From: Oscillospiraceae bacterium
Lineage (GTDB): Bacteria > Bacillota > Clostridia > Oscillospirales > Acutalibacteraceae
Length of the DNA stretch: 34,361 nt
NCBI GenBank assembly: GCA_009779995.1
Contig: WRDW01000021.1
Location: 1 to 34,361 of the forward strand
Direction: 5' to 3'
Position 1 is the stretch's first letter; each line of letters begins with the position of its first letter. The position numbers and the translations under genes were made by a program. Below are positions 22,554-30,376 of this stretch, one piece after another. The notes under the pieces were generated by a model. The model was not told the origin of the DNA, ran no database searches, and saw only the letters and a program-made list of their open reading frames with translations.

Positions 22554-22907
22554 TCACAGCGCCGCTTTCGCCTGCGCCGCCAGCGCGGTGAAGCCCGCCG
22601 GGTCGGCGATGGCGATTTCGCTGAGCATCTTGCGGTTGAGGCCCACACCCGCCCGCTTCAGGCCGTTGATGAAGGTGGAGTAGTTCATGCCGTTGGTTTT
22701 GGCCGCCGCGCTGATGCGGGTGATCCACAGCCGCCTGAAATCGCGCTTGCGCTGCTTGCGGCCTATATAGGCGTACTGGCCGGATTTCATCACGGCCTGC
22801 TTGGCTGTTTTGAACAGGCGGCTCTTGGAGCCGTAATAGCCCTTGGCGAGCTTGAGTACCTTTTTCCTGCGCTTGCGCGTCATCATCGCGCCTTTGACTC
22901 TGGCCAT
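22554..22907 (-). CDS. rplT: 50S ribosomal protein L20
   Basis: The 117-residue protein is a clear L20: [50 protein letters not shown], and the C-terminal [23 protein letters not shown]20 binds 23S rRNA early in 50S assembly and also represses its own operon by binding the leader mRNA. AGGAGG lies upstream of the ATG. It is the third gene of infC-rpmI-rplT. Confidence 0.99.
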   Translation of the reverse strand: MARVKGAMMTRKRRKKVLKLAKGYYGSKSRLFKTAKQAVMKSGQYAYIGRKQRKRDFRRLWITRISAAAKTNGMNYSTFINGLKRAGVGLNRKMLSEIAIADPAGFTALAAQAKAAL

Positions 22908-22943
22908 TGTTGCATTTTCCTCCGTTAATTTTGTCAGGTTGGC

Positions 22944-23144
22944 TTACTTGTAGGGGATGAGCTTCTTGAGCGCCTTGGCGTTGGTCTTGTCTACGACGAC
23001 GGTGCCGCGCAGGGCGCGCTTCTTCTTGGCGTTTTTGCGGCCCTTGATGTCGTGGGACGAAAAGGCCTGGGCGCGCATGACCTTCCCGTTTTTGGAGAGC
23101 TTGAAGCGCTTTTTCGCGCCCGAGTGCGTTTTGATCTTGGGCAT
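22944..23144 (-). CDS. rpmI: 50S ribosomal protein L35
   Basis: The 66-residue protein MPKIKTHSGAKKRFKLSKNGKV...KKKRALRGTVVVDKTNAKALKKLIPYK is L35, a small, highly basic 50S protein. The ATG at 23144 with an upstream AGGAGG gives the standard length. It sits between infC and rplT, the usual order in Firmicutes. Confidence 0.98.
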   Translation of the reverse strand: MPKIKTHSGAKKRFKLSKNGKVMRAQAFSSHDIKGRKNAKKKRALRGTVVVDKTNAKALKKLIPYK

Positions 23145-23164
23145 ACCTCTGGTTTCCTCCTGTT

Positions 23165-23695
23165 TTATTTTGTGGGCTTTTCTTTGGGGGTCAGGAACAT
23201 GATCACCTGCCGGCCCTCGAGCTTTGAGGGGCGCTCCACGCTGCTCACCCCGGCGCACAGCGCGGCGAACTCGCGCATACGGTCGTGCGCCAGGTTGGAG
23301 TGGGCCATCTCGCGCCCGCGCAGCTTGATGAAGACCTTTACTTTATGCCCGTCCTCCAAAAAGCGCAGCGCATGGCCGACCTTGAACTCGAGGTCGTGCT
23401 GCGCGATGCCCACGGAGATCTCTATGGCCTTCATTTCCGCCTGGCGCTGGGTTTTGCGGGCCTCTTTCTCCCGCCGGGACTGCTCGAAGCGGAACTTCCC
23501 GTAGTCCATGATCTTCACCACGGGGGGTTTGGCCTGCGGGGCGATCTTCACAAGGTCGAGGCTGCGCGCCTCCGCCATGCGCAGCGCCTGCACGGAGGAC
23601 ATGATGCCCAGCTGCTCGCCGGTTTCGGACACAACGCGCACCTCTCTGTCGCGTATGGCATCGTTGATCTGCTGTTGTTCCCTTGGCGTTGCGAT
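23165..23695 (-). CDS. infC: Translation initiation factor IF-3
   Basis: IF-3 binds the 30S subunit and checks start-codon and initiator-tRNA pairing. The 176-residue protein shows INDAIRDREVRVVSETGEQLG, the N-domain core, then PPVVKIMDYGKFRFEQ and the C-domain ...FKVGHALRFLEDGHKVKVFIKLRGRE. No ATG, GTG or TTG gives the full N-terminus: the frame with RDREVRV opens with an ATC at 23695, and AGGAGGTG lies 9 nt upstream. Rare AUU/AUC/AUA starts are conserved in infC and let IF-3 repress its own translation. A shorter GTG start at 23641 would lose conserved N-terminal residues. Confidence 0.95.
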   Translation of the reverse strand: MATPREQQQINDAIRDREVRVVSETGEQLGIMSSVQALRMAEARSLDLVKIAPQAKPPVVKIMDYGKFRFEQSRREKEARKTQRQAEMKAIEISVGIAQHDLEFKVGHALRFLEDGHKVKVFIKLRGREMAHSNLAHDRMREFAALCAGVSSVERPSKLEGRQVIMFLTPKEKPTK

Positions 23696-23708
23696 AGTCT
23701 AACACCTC

Positions 23709-23745
23709 CTGTTAATCTCCCCACAGAGCCTGCGGGTTCTGCGGG
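23709..23745 (-). promoter_or_regulatory. Hairpin just upstream of the infC ribosome binding site
   Basis: On the minus strand CCCCGCAGA and TCTGTGGGG form a 9-bp stem with one G-U pair and a loop of about 10 nt, ending about 10 nt before AGGAGGTG. It may take part in L20- or IF-3-dependent control of the operon. Confidence 0.45.
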
Positions 23746-23755
23746 GGCCCCTGGC

Positions 23756-23791
23756 AATAAAAAAACGCGGGCGGGATGGTTCCCGCACGCG
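23756..23791 (-). terminator. Leader attenuator of the infC-rpmI-rplT operon
   Basis: On the minus strand CGCGTGCGGGA (23791-23781) pairs with TCCCGCCCGCG (23776-23766) with one mismatch across a 4-nt loop, followed directly by TTTTTTTATT: a strong intrinsic terminator inside the 5' leader, about 100 nt after the likely transcription start and about 70 nt before infC. In Bacillus this operon is controlled by L20-dependent premature termination in its leader, and this hairpin is the obvious equivalent. Confidence 0.85.
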
Positions 23792-23900
23792 CCAATTTGC
23801 ATAGTCAAGCCGTTGCCAAAACAAGCCTGCCTGCCTATTGACCCGCGGCGAACGAATCCCCGGGGGTGGGGGCGAAACACCCCACTTTGTTTACTTTTTT

Positions 23901-23929
23901 ATTATAGCAGGGTTTGGGCAGGATGTCAA
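23901..23929 (-). promoter_or_regulatory. Consensus sigma-A promoter of the infC operon
   Basis: On the minus strand TTGACA (23929-23924) and TATAAT (23906-23901) are separated by 17 nt. The start near 23894 gives a leader of about 200 nt before infC. It is back to back with the corrinoid-gene promoter; the two -35 boxes are 13 nt apart. Confidence 0.92.
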
Positions 23930-23942
23930 GAAAAATTTTTTC

Positions 23943-23971
23943 TTGCATCTCCCCGCCCCATATGCTATAAT
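23943..23971 (+). promoter_or_regulatory. Sigma-A promoter of the corrinoid protein gene
   Basis: TTGCAT (23943-23948) and TATAAT (23966-23971) are separated by 17 nt; the ATG follows about 38 nt after the -10. The -35 departs from consensus, while the -10 is perfect. Confidence 0.75.
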
Positions 23972-24008
23972 GCTAATTGTTATATTATACACTCTTCAGG
24001 AGGACAAC

Positions 24009-24641
24009 ATGCTGCAAGAACAACTCTCCCTGGCGGTGCAAAACGGCAAGGCGAAGGACGTGGTCGCACTGGTGGAACAGGGGCTGGCCGCGGGCGAAAC
24101 CGCGGAGGCCCTGCTGGGCGGCCTGCTGGACGGCATGGGCGTGATCGGCGAGAAATTCAAGAACAACGAGGTCTTCGTGCCCGAGGTGCTCATCGCCGCC
24201 CGGGCGCTCAGCCGGGGCACGGCATTGCTGAAGGCCCAGCTGGTGGAGGAGGGCGTGGAGCCCATCGGCACCGCCGTGGTGGGAACCGTGCAGGGCGACC
24301 AGCACGACATCGGCAAGAACCTTGTGAAGATGATGCTGGAGGGCGCGGGCTTCGCCGTGGTCGACCTCGGCGTGGACGTCTCCCCGGAGAGCTTCGTCGC
24401 CGCCGTGAAGGAGCACAAGCCGCAGATTCTCGGCATGAGCTCCCTGCTCACCACCACCATGGGCAGCCAGAAGGACGTCGTCGAGGCGCTGAAGGCCGCC
24501 GGATTGCGCGGGCAGGTGAAGGTCATGGTGGGCGGCGCGCCCGTCACGCAGGCCTTCTGCGACGAGGTGGGCGCGGACGGCTACACGGCCGACGCCGCCA
24601 GCGCCGCCGACATGGCCAAGGCCTTCGTCAGTGGCGCATGA
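24009..24641 (+). CDS. Cobalamin (corrinoid)-binding protein, MtaC/MtbC-like
   Basis: The 210-residue protein has the two domains of methyltransferase-associated corrinoid proteins: a helical cap (about residues 1-85; FVPEVLIAARALSRG) and a Rossmann B12 domain with the base-off ligand motif GDQHDIGKNL (D97-x-H99-x-x-G102), MSSLLTTTM near 143-151 and VGGAPVT near 174-180. Such proteins shuttle methyl groups between a substrate methyltransferase and an acceptor. AGGAGG precedes the ATG at 24009. Neither a methyltransferase nor a reactivase gene lies nearby; the next gene, overlapping by 4 bp, encodes a nuclease-like protein. A methyl-carrier or B12-sensing role remains open. Confidence 0.9.
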   Translation: MLQEQLSLAVQNGKAKDVVALVEQGLAAGETAEALLGGLLDGMGVIGEKFKNNEVFVPEVLIAARALSRGTALLKAQLVEEGVEPIGTAVVGTVQGDQHDIGKNLVKMMLEGAGFAVVDLGVDVSPESFVAAVKEHKPQILGMSSLLTTTMGSQKDVVEALKAAGLRGQVKVMVGGAPVTQAFCDEVGADGYTADAASAADMAKAFVSGA

Positions 24642-25405
24642 CTGCGCTCTCACCAAACGAAATAGAACGCTTCGCTGCCCTGTGCGGGGAACCCCTCCCC
24701 GCGCGGGGCGGCATCGGTACGCTGGGCGAGAAGACCCTCCACAGCCTGCTCAAAAGCTTCCTGGAGCCCGACCCCGCCGCCCACGAAATCCCCGTGGGCC
24801 CCTATGTCGCCGACATCGTGGGCGAAAACAGCATAATAGAGATACAGACCGGCAGCTTTGACCGCCTGCGCCCGAAGCTCACGGCCTTCCTGGAGATCTC
24901 GCAGGTGACGCTCGTCTATCCCCTGGCCCATTTCAAGTGGCTCATCTGGGTGGAGCCGGGCAGCGGCAGCACATCCCCGCGCCGCAAATCCCCGCGCGCG
25001 GGCAATTACCCCGACGCCATGGCCGAGCTCTATAAAATCCTGCCCCTGCTGGCCCACCCCAACCTGCGCCTGGCCCTCCTGCTCATCGACCTCGACGAAT
25101 ACCGCCTGCGCGACGGCTGGAGCCGCGACAAGAAGAAGGGCTCGCACCGATATGAGCGCATCCCCCAGGCCCTGGCCGGGCGGCTTGATCTGCTCTCTCC
25201 GGCGGCCTGGCGCGCCCCCGAGGCCCGCGCAGCTTTCTTTCCCCCCGGCTTGCCCGATCCCTTTACCTCGAAGGACTACGCCAAAGCGGCGCGATTGAAC
25301 GTCCACGCGGCACAAACGGCCCTGCGGGTGTTGTCCCACATGGGCGCGGTTGAAAGGCAGGGAAAGCGGGGGAATTTGTATCTATATGGTACGCAAAACC
25401 TGTAG
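24638..25405 (+). CDS. Uncharacterised PD-(D/E)XK-like protein with C-terminal winged-helix region
   Basis: The 255-residue protein starts with an ATG overlapping the corrinoid-gene stop (ATGA). GIGTLGEKTLHSLLK (about residues 25-39), PYVADIVGENSIIEIQTGSF (55-74) and SQVTLVYPLAHFKWLIWV (88-105) follow the order helix-strand-strand of PD-(D/E)XK nucleases, with E31, D59 and E68-x-Q70 as the possible metal-binding set. A basic linker (PRRKSPR) and WSRDKKKGSHRYERIP follow, and residues of about 208-250 (FTSKDYAKAARLNVHAAQTALRVLSHMGAVERQ) look like a winged helix. I recall conserved Clostridial proteins of this type without assigned function; nuclease activity is an inference. The stop codon TAG is the TAG of a REP element. 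Confidence 0.65.
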   Translation: MTALSPNEIERFAALCGEPLPARGGIGTLGEKTLHSLLKSFLEPDPAAHEIPVGPYVADIVGENSIIEIQTGSFDRLRPKLTAFLEISQVTLVYPLAHFKWLIWVEPGSGSTSPRRKSPRAGNYPDAMAELYKILPLLAHPNLRLALLLIDLDEYRLRDGWSRDKKKGSHRYERIPQALAGRLDLLSPAAWRAPEARAAFFPPGLPDPFTSKDYAKAARLNVHAAQTALRVLSHMGAVERQGKRGNLYLYGTQNL

Positions 25406-25685
25406 GGGCGGCATTCTTGCCGCCCGAGTTATGGATTAAAGACCGGGTGTCCCTGTCGACAGGGCTTACACGGTAGGCGGTTAACTCCTGCCCCAACCCG
25501 GTCACGGGGAAGGGAGGTGGCTTCTTTGGACGCGGCGTGTACTTCGGGCAGTCGATAACAATCGCCCTGTGGCTCTGCTTGCAGTCGTGGGCGCAAGCCC
25601 TACAAAGCCGGTTGTACTTGACCCTCCCCTTGCTGTTGATGAACATGCTCATTTCGAGCCGCCTCTTTTCGCTCATTCTCGGCAT
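25263..25685 (-). CDS. Small Cys-rich conserved protein, likely extended at its C-terminus
   Basis: Residues 1 to about 60 (MPRMSEKRRLEMSMFINSKG..., then YNRLCRACAHDCKQS and VIDCPKY) form a conserved small Clostridial protein with a likely metal-binding Cys set (C-x2-C-x3-C plus a distal Cys). AGGAGG lies 9 nt upstream of the ATG at 25685. The open frame continues to 140 residues through the REP element at 25401-25426 and into the antisense of the PD-(D/E)XK-like gene, giving low-complexity sequence; the native stop seems to have been lost. Probably only the first 60 or so residues are functional. The conserved part spans about 25500-25685. Confidence 0.55.
   Translation of the reverse strand: MPRMSEKRRLEMSMFINSKGRVKYNRLCRACAHDCKQSHRAIVIDCPKYTPRPKKPPPFPVTGLGQELTAYRVSPVDRDTRSLIHNSGGKNAAPTGFAYHIDTNSPAFPAFQPRPCGTTPAGPFVPRGRSIAPLWRSPSR
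25401..25426 (+). repeat. TGTAGGGG-family hairpin at the PD-(D/E)XK-like gene end
   Basis: TGTAGGGGCGGCATTC and TTGCCGCCCG form a GGGCGGCA/TGCCGCCC-type stem. The TAG (25403-25405) is the gene's stop codon, the same arrangement as at 11823-11850. No T-run follows. Confidence 0.75.
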
Positions 25686-25755
25686 AGCATTGTCCTCCTT
25701 AAAAAGTGTGTGGTTTCGGTATCGTTTTTGCGGTTTTTTTTCGCCTGCAAGGCAC

Positions 25756-25787
25756 AAAAAAAGCAGGGCCAAGTCACTTGACCCTGC
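25756..25787 (-). terminator. Intrinsic terminator upstream of the small Cys-rich gene / downstream of phoR
   Basis: On the minus strand GCAGGGTCAAG (25787-25777) pairs with CTTGGCCCTGC (25773-25763) around a 3-nt loop, with one G-U-type mismatch, followed by TTTTTTT (25762-25756). It lies about 130 nt beyond the phoR stop and terminates the pst-pho operon. Confidence 0.85.
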
Positions 25788-25915
25788 GCATGGAAGAACG
25801 CCTTATTCAGCTAGAAATTGCGAAAAACGCACCTATGTAGTTTCCGCTGCTCGGATAGAGCAGCGAAGAAGTATTATTGAATGCCCGCAGTCTTTATTAG
25901 AACCACAAAAATCTC

Positions 25916-27460
25916 TCAAATATAGCACACCACCGTCGTCCCCTCGCCCTCGGTGCTCTCCAACTCCACCCTGCCGCCATGGTGCTCGGTGATATGCTTG
26001 ACAATGGAAAGCCCCAGGCCCGTGCCGCCTGTCGCCTTTGAGCGGGATTTATCAACCATGTAGAACCGTTCGAACACGCGGCCCTGGTGTTCTGCTGGGA
26101 TGCCGATGCCGGTATCGCTCACGGCGATTTTGGTGAAACCATCTTCGTGTCTCAGCGCAATAGTCACGCTGCCGTTTTCCCGGTTATACTTTATCGCGTT
26201 GTCAATCAGGTTATACAATAGCTCGTCGATCATCTGGCGGTTCGCAGTTATTTGTAGGTGCTCGCCGGCAATGCTAACAGCGACATGCTTCTCGTCCGCT
26301 TTCGTCCGCAAAGCCTCTACTATAGATTCAGCTAAAGCATATAAGTCAAAGCTTGAATACTCCTTCGCTGTTTTTCCTTCGTCGAATTCTGATAGCCGGA
26401 TAATGTCTTCGATAATAGCAAGCAGCCGTTTGGCCTGTTTTGAAATTTTCCCCGCGAAACCCTGCACATCTTCTTCCTTTATCATGCCGTTTTCTATCAT
26501 CTCGGACAGCGCCGTAATTGTAGTCAGCGGCGTTTTTAACTCATGGGAGACATTTGCCGAGAATGTGCGGCGTTGCTTCTCTAAGTCATATCTCTCGGTA
26601 ACGTCGAAAAACAGGATGACGCCGGGACTGAAAAACACATTGTACATCCTGCTGCCGCGCGCAAAGTCGAGCTCCGCGTTCGCGCCGGAAAGGCAGGACT
26701 TAACCCCCTGCTGAAACTCCAAGTCGCGGCAGATGTGCAGGATATTTCTTTGCGCCATATTACTTTCGCCGAAAATATTCAGCGCGCTTTGGTTCGCTGC
26801 CAGCACGATGCCGGTTTCATCAACGAGGACCAGGCCCTCCCTCATGCTGCCGGTGATGGCCTCAATGGTATCGGCCCGGCCTTGCAGCGCGGTGATTTGC
26901 GCGGCGATCTCCCGTTTCTGCTCCGCAATTTTTTTCATCAGGGGCAGCAGTTCCTCATATTCAGTAAGTTCCGGCGCGTCAAGGTTAATATTATTGATGG
27001 GCGCAGTAATTCTTCGCGTCAGCCGCCGGGCGGCAATGAAAGCAAGGCAGGCGGCCAGGGCCAGGCAAAGCAGGAATACCGGAATAAACCGGGTTAGAAA
27101 GCGTGACGCGCTATGGGTTGTAATGGCCAGGCGCAGGACGCTCCCATCGGCAAGCCGCGTGGCATAGTAGCGCGTGGTTTCGCCCAAAGTTTCGGAATAG
27201 CGTTTGCTTTCGCCGAAGCCTTTTTGCAGTGCCTCGGCTACCTCCGGGCGGTCGAGGTGGTTGTCCATTTCGGCGGGGTCGGCCATATTATCAAATGTGA
27301 CGTTCCCTGCCTCATCGATGATTGTCACACGCAGCGTCCGCATCCCTGTCGTCAGTTGGGAAGAAAATTGCCCCGCAAAAGCGAAACCCCATAGAAAGGC
27401 CATCAAAAGCATAATGATCACAATGAGCAGGCCCATGCTGCGATATATGCGTTTTTTCAT
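25916..27460 (-). CDS. phoR: Phosphate-sensing histidine kinase PhoR
   Basis: The 514-residue sensor kinase has two membrane helices (about residues 9-30 and 122-143) flanking an extracytoplasmic domain, a HAMP-like stretch (RRLTRRITAPI), a PAS domain (about 196-290, GLVLVDETGIVLAANQSAL), the phospho-acceptor FSANVSHELKTPL with H306, and the ATPase boxes NLIDNAIKYN (417-426), DTGIGI (449-454) and GGTGLGLSI (478-486). It phosphorylates PhoP when phosphate is short. The ATG at 27460 lies 10 nt after the phoP stop, with GGGGGAG further upstream. Placement at the end of the pst operon supports PhoR over other kinases. Confidence 0.93.
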   Translation of the reverse strand: MKKRIYRSMGLLIVIIMLLMAFLWGFAFAGQFSSQLTTGMRTLRVTIIDEAGNVTFDNMADPAEMDNHLDRPEVAEALQKGFGESKRYSETLGETTRYYATRLADGSVLRLAITTHSASRFLTRFIPVFLLCLALAACLAFIAARRLTRRITAPINNINLDAPELTEYEELLPLMKKIAEQKREIAAQITALQGRADTIEAITGSMREGLVLVDETGIVLAANQSALNIFGESNMAQRNILHICRDLEFQQGVKSCLSGANAELDFARGSRMYNVFFSPGVILFFDVTERYDLEKQRRTFSANVSHELKTPLTTITALSEMIENGMIKEEDVQGFAGKISKQAKRLLAIIEDIIRLSEFDEGKTAKEYSSFDLYALAESIVEALRTKADEKHVAVSIAGEHLQITANRQMIDELLYNLIDNAIKYNRENGSVTIALRHEDGFTKIAVSDTGIGIPAEHQGRVFERFYMVDKSRSKATGGTGLGLSIVKHITEHHGGRVELESTEGEGTTVVCYI

Positions 27461-27470
27461 GCGAATTTAT

Positions 27471-28139
27471 TCACTCCCCCAGTCGATAGCCGACATTGCG
27501 CACCGTCTTGATGTGCTCCCCGGCAGGCCCGAGCTTTTGCCGCAATGTTCGAACATGCATATCCAGGGTGCGGCTTTCGCCCTCGAAATCCCAGCCCCAA
27601 ACAGCCCCCAAGATTTTATCCCGGCTCATCACAATCCCGGCATTGAGCAGCAAAAAATACAGCAGCTCATATTCTTTATAGGTCAGGTTTGCGCTTTTGC
27701 CGTCAACTGTGATTAATCGGCGGGCGCTGTCCAGAACAATATTTTGATAGGAAAGTTTGTCTGTTTGATGGCCGGTCCTGCGCAGCAGGGCATTGACCCG
27801 GGAGATCAGCTCCATCACGCCGAAGGGCTTGGCGATGTAGTCGTCCGCGCCCAGGTCGAGGCCCTTCACTTTATCGAACTCGCTGCCTTTTGCCGTGAGC
27901 ATGATGACGGGCAACGCCCTCGTTCGCATGTCGCCGCGCAGCTTTTTCAGGATGGACAAGCCATCTTCGCCCGGCAGCATGATGTCCAGCAAGAGCAAGT
28001 CCGGCACGGCTTTAGTAAGCGCGGGCCAGAACTGCGCGGCTTTCTCAAAGCCATGCGGCTCAAACCCCGCTGAACGTAAGGCATACAGTACGATCTCCCG
28101 GATATCCGCGTCGTCTTCGACAATAAAAACTTTTCGCAT
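27471..28139 (-). CDS. phoP: Phosphate response regulator PhoP
   Basis: The 222-residue OmpR-family regulator has a receiver domain with acidic pocket EDD (8-10), phospho-acceptor D52 (LLLLDIMLP), T82 and K104, and a winged-helix DNA-binding domain (LTYKEYELLYFLLLNAG...SRTLDMHVRTLRQKLG). GAGGA lies just upstream of its ATG, immediately after phoU. Phosphorylated PhoP should bind the TTTACA repeats in front of pstS (32153-32192), closing a feedback loop on its own operon. Confidence 0.94.
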   Translation of the reverse strand: MRKVFIVEDDADIREIVLYALRSAGFEPHGFEKAAQFWPALTKAVPDLLLLDIMLPGEDGLSILKKLRGDMRTRALPVIMLTAKGSEFDKVKGLDLGADDYIAKPFGVMELISRVNALLRRTGHQTDKLSYQNIVLDSARRLITVDGKSANLTYKEYELLYFLLLNAGIVMSRDKILGAVWGWDFEGESRTLDMHVRTLRQKLGPAGEHIKTVRNVGYRLGE

Positions 28140-28140
28140 T

Positions 28141-28803
28141 TCATTCCTCTTCCAATGTGGCGGCGCTCACGTGTTCCCCGGTGATGGAAAACACGACCCA
28201 CTCGGCGATGTTCTTCGCGTGGTCGCCGATGCGCTCAAAATACTTGGCAACCATCAGCAAATTGATCATCCGCTCGCCGTCTTCGCTGTCCTCCCGCAGG
28301 CGCAGGATCAAATCTCGCTGCACGGCACGGAACAGTGCGTTGACCGCCGCGTCGCCGCGGATGACGGCCTTGGCCAGATCGAGGTCTTTCTTTACAAAGG
28401 CGTCGATGCTGTCGGTGACCATCCTCGCTGTAGCCGCGGCCATCTTGGGAATGTGCTCATTCGAGCAGGGCGTCCCGTCCAGCTTCATCACGATCGCCGC
28501 GATGTCCGCCGCCTGGTCGCCGATGCGCTCCATGTCGGTGATCATCTTCAGCGCCGCCGAAATCAGGCGCAGATCTCTTGCTACAGGCTGCTGCTGCAAA
28601 AGCAGCTTCAGGCACAGCGCCTCGATGTCTTTTTCTTTTTGGTCTATCTCATCATCGAAAGCGATAGCCTTCCCGGCAAGTTTTACATCCTGCTCCTGGA
28701 GGGCCTTTACCGCCATGGCGATGGCCGTCTCGATTAACGCGCCCATTTCGATGAGCATATCGTTCAGCCGCGCGAGCTGTTCGTCGAATTTGTTGCGCAT
28801 CAT
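28141..28803 (-). CDS. phoU: Phosphate signalling protein PhoU
   Basis: The 220-residue protein is two tandem three-helix PhoU repeats. The metal-binding E/D-x-x-x-D signatures are present in both: [12 protein letters not shown] (first half) and [15 protein letters not shown] (second half). PhoU connects the Pst transporter to PhoR, restraining both when phosphate is plentiful. The ATG at 28803 overlaps the pstB stop (ATGA); GGGGAGG is upstream. An in-frame ATG 3 nt later is an alternative start. Confidence 0.96.
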   Translation of the reverse strand: MMRNKFDEQLARLNDMLIEMGALIETAIAMAVKALQEQDVKLAGKAIAFDDEIDQKEKDIEALCLKLLLQQQPVARDLRLISAALKMITDMERIGDQAADIAAIVMKLDGTPCSNEHIPKMAAATARMVTDSIDAFVKKDLDLAKAVIRGDAAVNALFRAVQRDLILRLREDSEDGERMINLLMVAKYFERIGDHAKNIAEWVVFSITGEHVSAATLEEE

Positions 28804-29558
28804 CCAAACCTCCCCGTGATATAGTCCTCGCAGCGTTTGTCCTTCGGCGTGGAGAACAGCTGCTCCGTCGCGCCGTACTCCACCATTTCCCCCAGCAGGA
28901 AGAAAGCCGTTTTGTCGGAAACCCTGGTGGCCTGCTGCATGTTGTGGGTGACGATCACAATCGTGTATTTTTTCTTCAGCTCCGTGATCAAATCTTCGAT
29001 TTTTGATGTACTGATGGGGTCAAGGGCGCTGGTGGGCTCGTCCATGAGCAGCACCTCGGGCTCGACTGAAAGCGCCCGCGCGATGCAAAGCCGCTGCTGC
29101 TGCCCGCCCGATAGGGAAAGAGCGCTCTTCTTCAGCCGGTCTTTCGCTTCGTCCCACATGGCCGCGTCCCGCAGGGATTTCTCCACGATCTCATCCAGCT
29201 TGTATTTGCTTTTCACGCCGTGGGTGCGCGGCCCAAAGGCGATGTTATCATAGACGCTCATGGGGAAGGGGTTGGGCTTCTGGAACACCATGCCCACGCG
29301 CTTGCGCAGTGTATTCACATCGACATCGCCGTAAATGTCTTCGCCATCCAGCAGGGTTTCCCCCGTGATCTTGCAGCCCTCCACCAGGTCGTTCATCCGA
29401 TTGAGCACCCTAAGCAGGGTCGATTTGCCGCAGCCGGAAGGGCCGATCAGGGCTGTAATCCTGTTAGTCTCAATGTCCATCGTGACATGGTGCAGCGCCT
29501 TAAACTCATTATACCACAATTCCACGTCACGTAAAGTAAATTTATGCAAAATCTTCAC
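28800..29558 (-). CDS. pstB: Phosphate ABC transporter ATP-binding protein PstB
   Basis: The 252-residue ATPase drives phosphate import. It shows Walker [10 protein letters not shown] (39-47), [21 protein letters not shown] (the PstB-specific Q-loop region), signature LSGGQQQR (149-156) and Walker [11 protein letters not shown] (171-180). The start is the GTG at 29558, overlapping the pstA stop (GTGA); a TTG at 29549 with GGGGTGA 6 nt upstream is the alternative, and either loses no conserved residue. Confidence 0.97.
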   Translation of the reverse strand: MKILHKFTLRDVELWYNEFKALHHVTMDIETNRITALIGPSGCGKSTLLRVLNRMNDLVEGCKITGETLLDGEDIYGDVDVNTLRKRVGMVFQKPNPFPMSVYDNIAFGPRTHGVKSKYKLDEIVEKSLRDAAMWDEAKDRLKKSALSLSGGQQQRLCIARALSVEPEVLLMDEPTSALDPISTSKIEDLITELKKKYTIVIVTHNMQQATRVSDKTAFFLLGEMVEYGATEQLFSTPKDKRCEDYITGRFG

Positions 29559-30376
29559 CCCTTCACAATCTTTTTCGCGGCGTAGGCCGAGAGCGCATTT
29601 ATTCCAATCACGACCACAAGCAGCACAACGGCCGTGGCATAGGCCTGCCCCGTGTATAAACCCTCGCTGGAAAGGGCGTACATGTGAATCGCCAGCGTGC
29701 GCCCGGAGGCCAGGGGATTCTCAGGAATCTGCGCCACCGTACCCGCTGTGTAAATCAGCGCGGCGGTTTCGCCGACGATTCTGCCGATGGCCAAAATCAC
29801 CCCAGCTAAAATGCCCGGCGCGGCGGCGGGCAGGATTATTCGAAAAACTGTGCGAAGCCGCCCTGCTCCCAAGCCAAAAGCGCCCTCGCGGTAGCTGTCC
29901 GGCACGGCCTTGAGAGCTTCCTCTGTTGTGCGCATGATCAGCGGCAATATCATAATAGACAGCGTAAAGCTCCCCGCCAGCAGCGAAAGCCCCCAGCCCA
30001 GCCAGAAGACGAAAAACAGCGAACCGAAGAGGCCGTATACAATCGAAGGGATACCCGAAAGGGTTTCGGCCATCATGCGCACAAGTTTGACGAAACGATT
30101 GCCCCGCCGCGCGTACTCCACCAGATAAATTGCCGAGAATACGCCGAATGGAACTGCGATTATAAGTGAGAGCGCGACGGTCATCACTGTAGTAATCAGC
30201 GCCGGAAGCAGCGACACGTTTGTTGTATTGTACTCCAGCGCAAAGAGCGACGGCTTGAGATAGGGTATGCCGTTGATGAGAATATAGCCTATCAGAAAAA
30301 TTAAAATTGAAAATGTCAGCAGGGCGCAAAGCCAGGTCAGGGAGCGCAGAATGAGATCGTTAAGTTTTCTCGTCAT
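29555..30376 (-). CDS. pstA: Phosphate ABC transporter permease PstA
   Basis: The 273-residue permease has about six membrane helices. The coupling-loop sequence [41 protein letters not shown] and the final [13 protein letters not shown] region match PstA. AGGAGG precedes the ATG, which overlaps the pstC stop (ATGA). It pairs with PstC to form the membrane channel for phosphate. Confidence 0.96.
   Translation of the reverse strand: MTRKLNDLILRSLTWLCALLTFSILIFLIGYILINGIPYLKPSLFALEYNTTNVSLLPALITTVMTVALSLIIAVPFGVFSAIYLVEYARRGNRFVKLVRMMAETLSGIPSIVYGLFGSLFFVFWLGWGLSLLAGSFTLSIMILPLIMRTTEEALKAVPDSYREGAFGLGAGRLRTVFRIILPAAAPGILAGVILAIGRIVGETAALIYTAGTVAQIPENPLASGRTLAIHMYALSSEGLYTGQAYATAVVLLVVVIGINALSAYAAKKIVKG

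Noticed and set aside
23838-24008. N-terminal extension of the corrinoid protein frame
   Set aside because: The extension crosses the divergent promoters and the infC leader; the AGGAGG before 24009 gives the family's normal length.
25788-25915. AT-richer stretch with a short frame starting ATGGAAGAACGCC
   Set aside because: Only 16 codons, no ribosome binding site; nothing ties it to an insertion sequence.
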